Source: Candidatus Adiutrix sp. (lineage in GTDB: Bacteria > Desulfobacterota > Desulfarculia > Adiutricales > Adiutricaceae). Taken from it: a DNA stretch of 5,558 nt. The stretch spans positions 1 to 5,558 of the forward strand of contig JAITUX010000013.1 in NCBI GenBank assembly GCA_031286085.1, written 5' to 3'. The notes below the pieces were generated by a model. That model saw only the letters and a program-made list of their open reading frames with translations, made no database searches and was not told where the DNA came from. Both the position numbers and the translations under genes were made by a program. Of the stretch, positions 5,335-5,558 are shown piece by piece (within the stretch, counting starts at the first letter, position 1; each line of letters starts with the position of its first letter).

Positions 5335-5558
5335 ATGAGACCCAAGCCATCTTCGAGTTCATCCCAAGGGGACCTACTGCCCCCGGACTTGCTGAGCCAG
5401 TTGAATCCCAAACATCCGCTGCTTGTTCTGGCGCAAAAACTGCCTTGGGAGTTTTTTGAAAAAGAGTTTGCGCCGTTTTATGCCTCGGTCGGCCGACCGG
5501 CCAAGCCGATACGCTTGATGGTCGGGTTGCTGTTGCTCAAGCAGATAGAGAACCTGAG
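5335..5558 (+). CDS. IS5-family transposase, N-terminal part (runs off right edge)
   Basis: Seventy-four codons from ATG 5335 stay open to the window edge. The peptide begins MRPKPSSSSQGDLL and contains HPLLVLAQKLPWEFFEKEF, then GRPAKPIRLMVGLLLLKQIENL. This is the N-terminal domain (PF05598-like) of IS5/IS4-type DDE transposases, with the typical F-x-P-x-Y-x-x-x-G-R-P and R-x-M-x-G-L-L-L-L-K motifs. The DDE catalytic residues lie outside the window, so activity cannot be judged. GGGA, 5 bases upstream, serves as ribosome binding site, and a TAA seven codons upstream in frame (5314-5316) blocks extension. Codon use (TTT, TTG, GTT, GCG) is less GC-biased than in the neighbouring genes, consistent with foreign origin. 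Confidence 0.88.
   Translation, partial: MRPKPSSSSSQGDLLPPDLLSQLNPKHPLLVLAQKLPWEFFEKEFAPFYASVGRPAKPIRLMVGLLLLKQIENL

Larger units (their letters stand above)
5160..5558 (+). mobile_element. IS5-family insertion sequence, left part (runs off right edge)
   Basis: Composition changes sharply from GC-rich coding DNA to AT-rich DNA near 5155-5185. The change begins with GGGCGCCTCTAAAAACC, which resembles the terminal inverted repeats of IS5-like elements. An IS5-family transposase gene starts about 175 bases further in. The right end, second inverted repeat and target duplication lie outside the window, so the exact left boundary is uncertain by several bases. Bases such as TTAA just outside (5156-5159) are a possible target duplication but cannot be checked. 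Confidence 0.65.

Overview
The window is a compact, GC-rich, gene-dense stretch of bacterial chromosome. Codons favour C and G in third position, and one or two of the seven genes start with TTG. The gene set (ArgJ, PyrR, homoserine dehydrogenase next to an archaeal-type phosphoglycerate mutase homologue, YbgC-type thioesterase, nucleoside 2-deoxyribosyltransferase) suggests an anaerobic Desulfobacterota (old Deltaproteobacteria)-like organism. That placement is an inference from gene order and protein style, not proof.

Left edge (1-319): the first 30 codons of argJ run leftward off the window from position 91. They were recognised from the conserved ArgJ N-terminus and a strong Shine-Dalgarno. 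A relatively AT-rich divergent intergenic region follows. It holds a 12-bp tandem repeat with a third degenerate copy (154-192) and a good sigma70-type promoter (256-284, perfect TATAAT) facing right.

Centre (320-4637): five rightward genes in an operon-like array. They are a short LarC-like protein equal to the LarC1 half only, pyrR, hom (homoserine dehydrogenase with ACT domain), an apgM-family protein that is probably the homoserine kinase of the threonine pathway, and a YbgC/FadM hotdog thioesterase. The last three are joined by 4-base stop/start overlaps (TTGA, then ATGA), which indicates translational coupling. hom and the apgM-family gene would catalyse successive steps, aspartate semialdehyde to homoserine to phosphohomoserine. 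The larC-like and pyrR genes have no obvious link to that pathway.

Right side (4638-5558): a nucleoside 2-deoxyribosyltransferase gene lies on the minus strand, convergent with the operon. About ten bases upstream of its start codon the composition changes abruptly to AT-rich DNA beginning with a sequence that looks like an insertion-sequence end. This is followed by the N-terminal third or less of an IS5-family transposase running off the right edge. The insertion appears to have separated the deoxyribosyltransferase gene from its original promoter and perhaps its ribosome binding site.

No defence system, CRISPR array, RNA gene or clearly new multi-gene system was seen. The points most worth following up are the stand-alone LarC1 protein, the repeats in the divergent promoter region, the proposed homoserine kinase, and the IS insertion against the deoxyribosyltransferase start.
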